This document shows positions 7,749 to 15,823 of a DNA stretch of 64,000 nucleotides, in pieces. The notes under the pieces were generated by a model, which was not told where the DNA came from, made no database searches, and saw nothing but the letters and a program-made list of their open reading frames with translations. The position numbers and the translations under genes are program-made. The DNA is from a bacterium C-53 (GTDB taxonomy: Bacteria > Bacillota > Clostridia > Lachnospirales > Lachnospiraceae), in assembly GCA_003612525.1 (NCBI GenBank), contig RAZD01000008.1, positions 1 to 64,000 on the forward strand, read 5' to 3'. Numbering within the stretch: the first letter of the stretch is position 1; every line of letters begins with the position of its first letter.

Positions 7749-8040
7749 GTGTGTGTGGGCTTTACGGCGGGCGTTTCTTACAGTTAAGGATATTAAAGTA
7801 TGGAATTTATCATTGGATTCCAAACTCGAAATCAAGCCTAATTTTATTTCTCCGGAGGCAGCTGAGCTTGACCGTATACAAAGTGAGTATGATGTTATTT
7901 TTGAAATGAACGGTGTAAATCGTATGGATGATTTTATTAAGATGTGTATGGCACGTGGCTGGCTGGTTAATCAGTTGGATATTGAGAATCAGATGGATAT
8001 ATATGCGAAGGCTGAAGAAGATATTGTATTCGAGTCATAA
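7747..8040 (+). CDS. Hypothetical protein, possibly 5'-truncated remnant
   Basis: An open frame of up to 97 codons that ends 46 bases before glycerate kinase. From about residue 13 it reads as a compact, ordinary protein (KDIKVWNLSLDSK, then SPEAAELDRIQSEYDVIFEM). Its 5' end runs straight into the tRNA-Leu terminator, and there is no ATG or ribosome site. Only TTG or GTG codons (7747, 7753, 7813) are available. It may be a gene that lost its start, perhaps through a recombination next to the tRNA, or a real gene with a weak TTG start. I do not recognise the family. Confidence 0.45.
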   Translation: MCVWALRRAFLTVKDIKVWNLSLDSKLEIKPNFISPEAAELDRIQSEYDVIFEMNGVNRMDDFIKMCMARGWLVNQLDIENQMDIYAKAEEDIVFES

Positions 8041-8086
8041 TGTTGAAAAACGTGTATGGAAATAAATGACGGGGGAAGAAAACGGA

Positions 8087-9232
8087 ATGAAGTATGTAGT
8101 TGCGATGGATTCTTTTAAGGGGAGTCTGAGCTCAATGGAGGCGGGTATGGCAGCGGCGGAGGGGATGAGGCGCGCAGACCTGCGCTCAGAGATTGTCGTC
8201 CGGCCGTTGGCGGATGGCGGTGAGGGGACAGTTGACGCTCTTGTATGCGGGATGAATGGAATCCGGCAGTCTGTCAGGGTTACGGGACCGCTGGGGAGGC
8301 CTGTGGAGTGCGTGTATGGGATTATTGAAGAGACTGGAACTGCCGTGATTGAGATGGCTGGCGCGGCGGGGCTTGCTTTGATTTCGAAGGAGGAACGCAA
8401 TCCGCTTCATACCACAACATACGGTGTGGGCGAAGTGATACGGGATGCCATTTTGAAGGGGTGCCGCCGGTTTATTGTAGGAATAGGCGGCAGCGCTACG
8501 AACGACGGAGGCGTCGGAATGCTTCAGGCGCTGGGATACGGATTTCTCGACAGGGAAGGAAAACAGGTGCCTTTTGGCGCAGAGGGATTAAAACAGTTGT
8601 CAATGATTACAGATGAGAGTGTTTTAGAACAGCTGTCAGAATGTGAGTTCCGGGTTGCATGTGATGTCACGAACCGTTTGTGCGGAGAGAATGGATGCAG
8701 TGTAGTATATGGCCCGCAGAAGGGAGCGGATTCTTTTATGATTGCGCAGATGGATGAGTGGCTTGCGCACTATGCTGCACTGGCGAAAGAAAAGTACCCG
8801 GGAGCAGATGATTGTAAGCCCGGAACCGGTGCGGCGGGAGGATTGGGATTTGCCTTTCTTACATTTACGAATGCGGTTTTGGAATCAGGAGTAAAAATTG
8901 TAATGGAGGAAACACATCTTGAAAAGTATATAAAGGGAGCGGATGTGGTGATTACCGGAGAGGGCAGGCTGGATGGACAAACTGTGATGGGAAAGGCGCC
9001 GGCAGGCGTGGCAGCGCTTGCAAAGAAACACGGAGTATTGGTGATTGCACTCGCAGGAAGCGTCTCGGGGAATGCCTCCTTATGCAATCAGCATGGTATA
9101 GATGCATTTTTTTCGATTCTCCAGGATGTGGTTACGCTGGAGGAAGCAATGGAAACGGAAGGTGCAAAGAGAAATCTTGCGAATACTGCCGAACAGGTTC
9201 TGCGCTTGGTCCGGCTTTCGGAAAAGATGTGA
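8087..9232 (+). CDS. glxK: Glycerate kinase (GlxK/GarK type)
   Basis: 381 residues from ATG 8087, beginning MKYVVAMDSFKGSLSS, the classic start of this kinase family. GGGGGAAG lies 8 bases upstream. Conserved features are RPLADGGEGT, the GIGGSATNDGGVGMLQALG block, GTGAAGGLGFAF and TGEGRLDGQT. The family phosphorylates D-glycerate with ATP to 2- or 3-phosphoglycerate and feeds it into glycolysis. Its length is normal. The closest downstream gene is an alpha/beta hydrolase, 64 bases on. No tartronate or glucarate genes are near, so the physiological source of glycerate is unclear. Confidence 0.92.
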   Translation: MKYVVAMDSFKGSLSSMEAGMAAAEGMRRADLRSEIVVRPLADGGEGTVDALVCGMNGIRQSVRVTGPLGRPVECVYGIIEETGTAVIEMAGAAGLALISKEERNPLHTTTYGVGEVIRDAILKGCRRFIVGIGGSATNDGGVGMLQALGYGFLDREGKQVPFGAEGLKQLSMITDESVLEQLSECEFRVACDVTNRLCGENGCSVVYGPQKGADSFMIAQMDEWLAHYAALAKEKYPGADDCKPGTGAAGGLGFAFLTFTNAVLESGVKIVMEETHLEKYIKGADVVITGEGRLDGQTVMGKAPAGVAALAKKHGVLVIALAGSVSGNASLCNQHGIDAFFSILQDVVTLEEAMETEGAKRNLANTAEQVLRLVRLSEKM

Positions 9233-9296
9233 GAAACATGGAAACCGACAGGAAAATGAGCAATTGCGGCACAGGAGTGAATACGGAAGGTGACCG

Positions 9297-10100
9297 ATGA
9301 TGAAGCATGCAAAAAAACATATTTTAAAATCACAGGATTTTGAAATGGATTATGTCAGTTTCGGAACCGGGAGAAGGAAGCTGGTTTTAATTCCGGGTCT
9401 CAGTTTGAGGGATGTCAGGGATTCGGCTTTGATGCTTGCCTCTATGTACCGCATTTTTGCAAAGGATTATAAGGTGTATGTTTTTGACCGCAGAAGGAGG
9501 CTGCCGGAGGGATATACGGTTCGTGACATGGCGCGTGACACTGCCTGCGCTATGCGTATGCTGAATATAGAAAACGCGGATGTTTTCGGCATTTCTCAGG
9601 GAGGAATGATCGCGCAGTATCTGGCAATTGATTCTCCCGAGCTTGTACATACAATTGTACTGGGAGTCACCGCATCCAGACAGAATACGGCGATTTCGGA
9701 GGTTGTCGGAAACTGGATTCAAATGGCGCAGGAGGATGATTTTGAAACCCTGATTATGGATATGATGGAGAAAATTTATTCGCAGGCGTATATCAAAAAA
9801 TATGGGCGCTTTTTCCCTGCATTGTCCAAAATGCTAAAACCCAAAGACCCGGCGCGTTTTATTATGAATGCAAGGGCATGTCTGACATGCAGCTCTTATG
9901 ACGAACTTTGTAAAATCCAATGTCCGGCATTTGTATTGGGTGGCAGGAAAGATAAGGTTGTCACGGGTGGGGCATCGGAAGAAATCGCCGCGCAGCTTGG
10001 TTGTTGCATCTATATGTACGATCATCTCGGGCATTCTGCATATGAAGAAGCCAGAGACTTTAACAGCAGAGTATATAATTTTTTGATATCGAATCTATGA
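9297..10100 (+). CDS. Alpha/beta hydrolase
   Basis: 267 residues with no signal peptide. It has the standard alpha/beta hydrolase layout: oxyanion strand VLIPGLSLRD (about residues 31-40), nucleophile elbow GISQGG (Ser near residue 100), an acid in LGGRKDKVV, and a His in DHLGHSAYEEA near the C-terminus. It resembles small esterases or lipases. The substrate cannot be inferred. GAAGGTGA lies upstream, and a second ATG at 9300 is equally possible. A terminator follows. Confidence 0.88.
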   Translation: MMKHAKKHILKSQDFEMDYVSFGTGRRKLVLIPGLSLRDVRDSALMLASMYRIFAKDYKVYVFDRRRRLPEGYTVRDMARDTACAMRMLNIENADVFGISQGGMIAQYLAIDSPELVHTIVLGVTASRQNTAISEVVGNWIQMAQEDDFETLIMDMMEKIYSQAYIKKYGRFFPALSKMLKPKDPARFIMNARACLTCSSYDELCKIQCPAFVLGGRKDKVVTGGASEEIAAQLGCCIYMYDHLGHSAYEEARDFNSRVYNFLISNL

Positions 10101-10145
10101 AGAGGGACTTCATGGGGCATTTCGCCTCCTGAGGTCCTTTTTGTT
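10100..10145 (+). terminator. Terminator after alpha/beta hydrolase
   Basis: AGGGACTTCA pairs, with G-U pairs, with TGAGGTCCTT. A second inner GGGGC/GCCTC stem and a TTTTTG tail follow. Confidence 0.6.
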
Positions 10146-10191
10146 TCATCCGGCCGGATTAAGGCAAGGATGGAAGATAAAAGATTCGAAT

Positions 10192-10240
10192 AAACAGTAT
10201 ATAACACTTGACAACAGTAATACACTGTTATATACTGTTT
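10192..10240 (+). promoter_or_regulatory. Promoter with interleaved inverted repeats (GntR operator)
   Basis: TTGACA (10208-10213) and TATACT (10231-10236) are 17 bases apart. A perfect 15-bp inverted repeat flanks and covers them: AAACAGTATATAACA (10192-10206) and TGTTATATACTGTTT (10226-10240). A smaller dyad, AACAGT/ACTGTT (10213-10218 and 10224-10229), lies between the arms. The layout fits a dimeric repressor that blocks the -10 box, most simply the GntR protein encoded directly downstream. Confidence 0.85.
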
Positions 10241-10262
10241 GCAACAAAGGAGGAGGCAGTGC

Positions 10263-10634
10263 ATGAATATTATTATAAACAGTTCTCTGATGGTTCCGAT
10301 CTATGAGCAGATAGTCGATCAGATCAAGACAATGATTCGGAATGGCGATCTGAAAGAAAATGATAACCTGCCTTCGGTCCGTTCTTTGTCGAAGGATTTG
10401 AAGATCAGCGCATTGACGGTTAAGAAAGCATATGACAGCCTTGAGGAGGAAGGTTTTACCGTAACGGTGCATGGAAAAGGAACTTATGTAGCGGCCGCAA
10501 ATGCAGAGCTTCTGCTGGAGGAGCAGAAAAAGGAGCTGGAAGCTGATTTGGAACTGGCCGTCTTAAAAGGCAGAAGATTTGGAATCAGTGATGAGGATAT
10601 TCGAAGTCTGTTTGAATTGGTTTTGGAGGAATGA
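10263..10634 (+). CDS. GntR family repressor, YtrA subfamily
   Basis: 123 residues from ATG 10263, with AAAGGAGG 8 bases upstream. The N-terminal winged helix-turn-helix is typical: PIYEQIVDQIKTMI, LPSVRSLSKDLKISALTVKKAY, then a wing with HGKGTYV. The effector domain is reduced to a short helical tail of about 45 residues, the mark of the YtrA subgroup, which controls linked ABC exporters. It overlaps the ATPase gene by 4 bases and sits under a promoter with a perfect dyad, so autoregulation is likely. The inducer is unknown; related systems often answer cell-wall or lantibiotic stress. Confidence 0.92.
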   Translation: MNIIINSSLMVPIYEQIVDQIKTMIRNGDLKENDNLPSVRSLSKDLKISALTVKKAYDSLEEEGFTVTVHGKGTYVAAANAELLLEEQKKELEADLELAVLKGRRFGISDEDIRSLFELVLEE

Positions 10635-11488
10635 AGATGCTGAAAATAGAACATTTAAGAAAAAAATACGATGCGTTTGACCTGGACTGTTCCCTGGAGA
10701 TAAAACCCTCGCGTATTACCGGCCTGATCGGTCAGAATGGCGCCGGGAAAAGTACAACATTCAAAGCAATTCTGGGATTGATTTCGGTGGACGGCGGGAC
10801 AATTGCCATGTTTGGAAAGGATATACGGGAGCTTGGTGCGAAAGATAAGCAGGGTATCGGGGTTGTGCTATCTGATTCCGGGTTCAGCGGATATTTAACG
10901 ATTCATGATATCATTCCGGTTCTTGAAAATCTTTATGAAAGATTTGATAAGGCGTTTTTCATGGAGCATGTTCGAAAATTCGGTCTGCCCCTGGATAAGA
11001 AAATCAAAGAATTCTCTACAGGTATGAAAGCGAAATTTAAAGTGACGGTTGCCGTTTCACATAATGCAAGATTATTGATACTGGATGAACCGACGGCAGG
11101 GCTTGATGTGGTGGCGCGCGACGAACTGATTGAGCTGTTGCGGGAATATATGGAAAAAGAGGAGGAGCGGTCGATTCTGATCAGTTCTCATATTTCCAGG
11201 GATCTTGAAAATCTGTGTGACGATCTCTACATGATACATGATGGAAGGATTATCATGCATGAAGATACCGATGTGCTGTTAAGTGATTACGCATTGATGA
11301 AAGTGAATGACGCGCAATATGCGGAGATGGATAAGCAGTATATTCTGCGTTTCAGAAAAGAACGGTTTGGCTATAGCTGCCTTACGAATCAAAAGCAGTA
11401 TTATGTGGAAAATTATCCGCATATTGCGATTGAAAAGGGAAGTATTGATGAATTGATTACAATGATGGTTCGGGGAGGTTCATTATGA
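10631..11488 (+). CDS. ABC transporter ATP-binding protein (YtrB-like)
   Basis: 285 residues. Walker A GQNGAGKST (about residue 36), signature EFSTGMKAK, Walker B LLILDEPTAGLD and the H-loop ISSHISRD are all present, so it should be an active ATPase. The last 80 residues form the C-terminal accessory part of ABC-2 type exporters. It overlaps both neighbours by 4 bases (ATGA), showing translational coupling with the repressor and the permease. Confidence 0.93.
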   Translation: MKMLKIEHLRKKYDAFDLDCSLEIKPSRITGLIGQNGAGKSTTFKAILGLISVDGGTIAMFGKDIRELGAKDKQGIGVVLSDSGFSGYLTIHDIIPVLENLYERFDKAFFMEHVRKFGLPLDKKIKEFSTGMKAKFKVTVAVSHNARLLILDEPTAGLDVVARDELIELLREYMEKEEERSILISSHISRDLENLCDDLYMIHDGRIIMHEDTDVLLSDYALMKVNDAQYAEMDKQYILRFRKERFGYSCLTNQKQYYVENYPHIAIEKGSIDELITMMVRGGSL

Positions 11489-12150
11489 AAGGTTTATTGC
11501 TGAAGGATTTAAGATTAATGAAAATGCAGAAACAGTTTTTTATAATCATTACCGTTATTGCGGCTGGCATGGCGGTGTTTGGGCAGGGGGAAACTTTTTC
11601 ACCATTTATAGTTGCCTATATGACGTTTATCGGAGGTTTGTTCACGCTGAGTACAATCAGCTATGATGAATTTGACAACGGAAATGCTTTCTTATTTTCA
11701 CTTCCGGTTACAAGGCAGGGATATGTGGCGGAAAAGTATGGCTTTGGTTTGATAACCGGTGCAGGCTTCTGGCTGCTTGGTCTTGTAATCGATATAGCGG
11801 CCGGACTGACCCGCGGGATGTTTTCGGCTGATACAGTTGTGGCAGCTTTACTGATCCTTCCGATTCTGCTTCTCATGCTGGCCTTCATGCTGCCTTTTCA
11901 GTTGAAATTCGGAGGGGAGAAGGGCAGGATAGCAATGATCGGGGCAGTTGGTATAGTGCTTCTTGCAGGCGCGCTGCTGAGAAAAATAGCGGGAGCGTGG
12001 AATTTTCATGTGGATGATGCCCTGAACAACCTGGAAACGCTGAATATGAGCATAGGTAAGGTGATTCTGGCAGTGGTTGTGCTGGCTGCCGTCTTATTCT
12101 TTGTTTCTTACAAAATCAGCGTATCAATTATGGTGAGAAAAGAATTTTGA
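11485..12150 (+). CDS. ABC-2 type transporter permease
   Basis: 221 residues with about six hydrophobic segments. The start is coupled to the ATPase stop. The N-terminus MKGLLLKDLRLMK and the YDEFDNGNAFLFSLPVTRQGYV segment are typical of ABC-2 membrane proteins of YtrC/bacitracin-type exporters. With the preceding ATPase it would form a complete exporter of the GntR cassette. Substrate unknown. Confidence 0.9.
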   Translation: MKGLLLKDLRLMKMQKQFFIIITVIAAGMAVFGQGETFSPFIVAYMTFIGGLFTLSTISYDEFDNGNAFLFSLPVTRQGYVAEKYGFGLITGAGFWLLGLVIDIAAGLTRGMFSADTVVAALLILPILLLMLAFMLPFQLKFGGEKGRIAMIGAVGIVLLAGALLRKIAGAWNFHVDDALNNLETLNMSIGKVILAVVVLAAVLFFVSYKISVSIMVRKEF

Positions 12151-12278
12151 CGTATCATGTTACGATTTCTTCTGTATTGTGATATACTGAATCATTGAGG
12201 TGTATTTGGGCTTTTCTTCCGGAGTATCGGCAGAAAAGCGCACATGCAAATGAGTATGAGTAAAGCAGGGTGTGTGAC

Positions 12279-13349
12279 GTGCAGAAGATATTGATAGTGG
12301 ATGATGTGGAGGTAAACCGCGAGTTGCTGCGGGGTATACTGAAAGAGGACTACGAAATTGAGATGGCAGAGAATGGGAGACAGGCAATCCGGAAGCTGTG
12401 GGAATATCATGATGAGATATCGGCCGTTCTTTTAGATCTACAGATGCCTGATATTGACGGTTTTAAAGTGATTGCGGAGATGAAGGAGCAGGGCTTTATG
12501 GACAGAATAGCGCTGCTTATCATAAGCAGCGAGCATGCGGTGGAAGTAGAGATACAGTGCTTTCAGCTTGGCGCTTCCGATTTCATTCATAAGCCGTTTG
12601 AGGCGTCCATAGTAAAAAACAGGGTAAGAAACACAATTGAACTGTTTCGATGTAAGAATCAGCTGGAGCAAAAGGTGGAGGAGCAGGCGGCAGCTCTTGA
12701 GCGGCAGTCTCAGATCATTCGGATACAGGCGGAAAGGCTCAGCAGGGAAAAACCATTTCATAATCTGATGATGGAGTATCGTGCCGTGATTATGGAGATT
12801 GAGACGAGACTTAAGGTCCTGAATGCTGTTTTTTCGGAAGAGTATAACAGAAATCCCTTTGAATCCATTAAGAGCAGACTGAAAACACCGGAGAGCATAT
12901 ACAAAAAACTGGAGAGGAAGGGACATCCTGCCTTAATCGAAAATATCAGCGCATACATAGCCGATGTCGCGGGACTTCGGGTGATTTGTTCTTTCCCGGA
13001 TGATATTTATCGTCTTGCGGAGCTTCTGATTAAGCAGGATGACATCATTCTGCTGAAGAGAAAGGATTATATTCAGAAGCCAAAGAGAAATGGTTACAGG
13101 AGCCTTCATCTGATTTTAAATGTGCCGATTTTTCTGCCGGATGAGAAGAAGTACAGAAAAGCTGAAGTTCAGTTTCGGACGATTGCAATGGATTTCTGGG
13201 CGAGTCTTGAGCATAAATTGAAGTATAAGAAGGATTATGATGATACGGATGATATCGAGCGGCAGTTAAAGGACTGCGCGGATTCCATAGAGGCGCTTGA
13301 CTACCAGATGCAGGAAATTCGTGATAAAATTTATGGTTCGAATGGATGA
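12279..13349 (+). CDS. Receiver domain fused to RelA/SpoT-type (p)ppGpp synthetase domain
   Basis: 356 residues from GTG 12279; no in-frame ATG exists, and GCAGGG lies about 8 bases upstream. Residues 1-120 are a CheY-like receiver with the acidic pair in IVDDVEVN, phospho-acceptor Asp53 (LLDLQMPDIDG), Ser83 and Lys105 (HKPFE). A coiled coil (about 125-165) links it to a small-alarmone-synthetase domain (about 170-356). That domain shows RLKTPESIYKKLERKGHP, DVAGLRVIC, KDYIQKPKRNGYRSLH and AEVQFRTIAMDFWASLEHK, with the Tyr of the substrate loop and the metal-binding Glu kept. No hydrolase domain is present. It should make (p)ppGpp, or a related pyrophosphorylated nucleotide, under control of phosphorylation. 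No histidine kinase lies beside it. Confidence 0.9.
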   Translation: MQKILIVDDVEVNRELLRGILKEDYEIEMAENGRQAIRKLWEYHDEISAVLLDLQMPDIDGFKVIAEMKEQGFMDRIALLIISSEHAVEVEIQCFQLGASDFIHKPFEASIVKNRVRNTIELFRCKNQLEQKVEEQAAALERQSQIIRIQAERLSREKPFHNLMMEYRAVIMEIETRLKVLNAVFSEEYNRNPFESIKSRLKTPESIYKKLERKGHPALIENISAYIADVAGLRVICSFPDDIYRLAELLIKQDDIILLKRKDYIQKPKRNGYRSLHLILNVPIFLPDEKKYRKAEVQFRTIAMDFWASLEHKLKYKKDYDDTDDIERQLKDCADSIEALDYQMQEIRDKIYGSNG

Positions 13350-13438
13350 AGAGAAGCAATGAAAACCAGAGATCTGTATCGGTGGGTTGCCTGCCACAAA
13401 CTTGATATGCGCAAAAAGAGGCGAGGAAATGGAAAAAG

Positions 13439-13933
13439 ATGAAAACAATAGAAATAAGAAAATATGAAGAACGGGATCTTTCTGCTATGAATGCGATCTG
13501 GAACGAGGTGGTTTCGGAAGGAATTGCATTTCCACAGGAGGAGTGTCTGACAGAAGCGGCGGGGAAGCTTTTCTTTGCTGAACAGAGTTACTGCGGCGTG
13601 GCGGAAGAGACAGAAACGGGAGAGATTCTCGGATTATACATTCTGCACCCCAATAATGTAGGGAGATGCAATCATATCTGTAATGCAAGCTATGCGGTAG
13701 CATCGGCAAGAAGAGGGATGCATATCGGGGAGAGGCTTGTGATGGACTGTATTGTACAGGCACGTGCCGCCGGATTTAAACTATTGCAGTTTAATGCGGT
13801 GGTGGCGTCCAATATACATGCCAGGCATCTGTATGAAAGAATCGGCTTTCATCAGCTTGGCGTCATTCCAAAAGGGTTTCGAATGAACGATGGCCGGTAT
13901 GAGGATATCTGCCCTTATTATATAGAGGTGTAA
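13439..13933 (+). CDS. GNAT family N-acetyltransferase
   Basis: 164 residues in a single GNAT domain. The acetyl-CoA motif A reads SYAVASARRGMHIGERLV, where the usual R/Q-x-x-G-x-G/A loop is RRGMHIG. The later NIHARHLYERIGFHQLG block is the standard family C-terminal motif. The substrate is unknown; similar proteins acetylate small amines or antibiotics of the phosphinothricin type. It is monocistronic. The 13350-13438 gap holds nothing I can identify. Confidence 0.88.
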   Translation: MKTIEIRKYEERDLSAMNAIWNEVVSEGIAFPQEECLTEAAGKLFFAEQSYCGVAEETETGEILGLYILHPNNVGRCNHICNASYAVASARRGMHIGERLVMDCIVQARAAGFKLLQFNAVVASNIHARHLYERIGFHQLGVIPKGFRMNDGRYEDICPYYIEV

Positions 13934-14037
13934 GAAGAGACGCTCCAATTTACGGATTGTTGGCAGCATGGAATGACGAAACAGGCAGTTAGCATAATCA
14001 GCAACATAATTTAATATCAAAATAACAGCGTAAAGGT

Positions 14038-14075
14038 GCATGGAACAGTAAATTGTAAACCATGCGTCTTTTTTG
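14038..14075 (+). terminator. Probable terminator after acetyltransferase
   Basis: GCATGG pairs with CCATGC across a 16-base loop, followed by GTCTTTTTTG. The 13934-14220 stretch contains no gene I can support. Confidence 0.55.
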
Positions 14076-14220
14076 CGTCAAAATGGAGGAATAGGAGCGA
14101 CAACATTCAGCCCCCCCCTGTTTGTAAAAGAAGATTGGTAAGACGACTTATTCAGTCGAGCTTGGCGAAATCCAGATATTCTGATAATCTCAAAGCCCTC
14201 ATTTTATCTATTGATATTCA

Positions 14221-14266
14221 CATAAGACTATAGTAGTATAATAATATAGACTACCATAGTCTTATG
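14221..14266. promoter_or_regulatory. Long dyad, likely former BlaI operator
   Basis: CATAAGACTAT (14221-14231) and ATAGTCTTATG (14256-14266) are perfect inverted arms, with GTAGT and ACTAC forming an inner pair and TATAAT (14237-14242) between. It precedes the remains of a blaI-blaR1 locus, whose repressors bind GACTAC/GTAGTC-type dyads. Confidence 0.6.
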
Positions 14267-14289
14267 GGAATGTTGAGTTTAAGAAAAGA

Positions 14290-14343
14290 CTTTCTGTTGA
14301 AAAGACTGACAGGCTGGAATAAATTGTCATAGATGTGAAATGA
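14290..14343 (+). pseudogene. blaI remnant (C-terminal codons only)
   Basis: A short in-frame stretch reads KKRLSVEKTDRLE, stop, IVIDVK, stop. This looks like the end of a BlaI/MecI-type repressor (LSxEExxxLExIVxxxK) placed exactly where blaI should end, just before blaR1. The DNA-binding part is missing, so a large deletion has joined the operator region to the gene's 3' end. The assignment rests on position and a short match. Confidence 0.5.
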
Positions 14344-14353
14344 GGTGATAAGC

Positions 14354-14977
14354 GTGACATTACTGAAGATGAGTTTTTTCGGGACTGTTTTTATTATTGT
14401 GGTTATGATGATTCGGGCAGTAACAATCAATAGTCTGCCTAAAAAACGTTTCTGATTTTGTGGGAGCTGGTGCTTTTAAGGCTGGTTCTTCCGTTTACCA
14501 TTCCGTCGGCATTTAGCGTGTATACGCTTGTGAACCCCAGTATATCCGCATCCCCATTTTTTGAAGCAGAAGCGGGGAATCTTACTTCTGCCATATCACG
14601 GGAAAATTTTATTATAGTACAGGGAGCGGGGCAGTCAACAGCAAATATCCCGACTGTTTCCATTTGGTTTGCTGTCTGGTTTGCTGGAATGATACTTTTT
14701 GGCATATTTTTCTCAGTCATTTATTTCCGTTGTCTGTTTGAGTTTCGGACAGCTTTGCCGGTCAACAATGCCTTGGGGAATGTACATTCTTTTTAATCGT
14801 GACATTGAGCTGGCATGTGATGAAAGCGTTATAAGACAATATGGCGATGAGTCAAGATCTGCCTATTCATTCATGCTGATTAATCTGGAAGCAAAGAAAA
14901 GCGGGTTATCACCGCTTTGCAATAATTTCAGCAGAAATGCCATTGAAGAGAGGATTACTGCAATTATGAATACATAG
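14354..14977 (+). pseudogene. blaR1/mecR1-type M56 peptidase, broken
   Basis: GTG 14354, with GAGGTGAT upstream, starts TLLKMSFFGTVFIIVVMMIRA, then LPKKRF and a stop. The homology resumes one frame over (TFLILWELVLLRLVLPFTIPSAFSVYTLV), so an A was probably lost in the AAAAAA run at 14442. The protein then breaks near 14770 and resumes in another frame as MYILFNRDIELACDESVIRQYGDE. The block between, which should carry the HExxH zinc motif, is gone. The gene is therefore dead twice over. Intact relatives sense beta-lactams and cleave BlaI. Confidence 0.85.
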
Positions 14978-15084
14978 AAACAGACTAAGCAATATTTCTG
15001 AATAAGTCTATTATCAATTATAAAAACATGATTGATGGTGGACTTATTTTATTGTCTGAATGTGATTTCATAGAATTAAGGCTA

Positions 15085-15139
15085 TTGCAAAAATTTTAGA
15101 ACAATGGTAAAATAGTTATTGACCTATAGTCAATAACTA
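15085..15139 (+). promoter_or_regulatory. Promoter and operator of TetR-MFS unit
   Basis: TTGCAA (15085-15090) and TAAAAT (15108-15113) are 17 bases apart. An 11-bp perfect inverted repeat, TAGTTATTGAC/GTCAATAACTA around CTATA (15113-15139), covers the transcription start. This is a good site for the TetR repressor encoded next. Confidence 0.75.
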
Positions 15140-15163
15140 AATACAAAGGAGGTGCAATAAACA

Positions 15164-15823
15164 TTGGCCAGACCTGTGAAAAAGACACCAGAGGAATGGA
15201 GAAAGGAAATCCTGAATGCAGCCCAAAGTTTATTTCTATCCAAAGGATATGAGGAAACATCGATTTCCGACATTATGGGCATGGTGGGCGGAGCAAAAGG
15301 AATGTTTTACCGTTGTTTCCAAAGCAAGGAGGAAGTGATGTATGCAATAGGCAGTCAGATGTTTTTTGAGAACAATCCATTTGAGGCAGTCAGGGAGAGA
15401 GATGATTTGAACGGTCTGCAAAAAATCAGGCTGTTACTTGCACTGAATCAGTCGGATGCTGAGCGAAACCAGATCAATATGCAGGCAATCCAGATTTTGA
15501 AAGATCCGCACATTTTAGCTGCAACGGTTTTAGAAAACAGGCGTGTGTTAACTCCGCTGTGGCTGGAATTACTGAATGAGGGGAAAAGGGACGGCTCTGT
15601 CAGAACGGAATATACGAAAGAACTTTCCGAGCTTTTGCCGCTGATTAACTTCTGGCTTATTCCTTCGGTTTTTCCTGCTACGGAGGAAGAGCTATACCAT
15701 AAATACCGTTTTGTGACAGAAGTGTTATGTCATATGGGACTGCCTCTTTATGAGGATGATACGATGTCCTTTATAGAAAAATTTATCACGGATATCACGG
15801 AAAAAGGAGAGGATGAGCCATGA
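15164..15823 (+). CDS. TetR/AcrR family regulator
   Basis: 219 residues from TTG 15164, with AAAGGAGGTG about 11 bases upstream. The N-terminal helix-turn-helix is typical: RKEILNAAQSLFLSKGYEETSISDIM, then GAKGMFYRCFQSKEEVMYAI. The C-terminal ligand domain is all-helical and not diagnostic. Its stop overlaps the MFS start (ATGA), so both come from one transcript. The perfect dyad at the promoter argues for autorepression relieved by a substrate of the exporter. Confidence 0.92.
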   Translation: MARPVKKTPEEWRKEILNAAQSLFLSKGYEETSISDIMGMVGGAKGMFYRCFQSKEEVMYAIGSQMFFENNPFEAVRERDDLNGLQKIRLLLALNQSDAERNQINMQAIQILKDPHILAATVLENRRVLTPLWLELLNEGKRDGSVRTEYTKELSELLPLINFWLIPSVFPATEEELYHKYRFVTEVLCHMGLPLYEDDTMSFIEKFITDITEKGEDEP

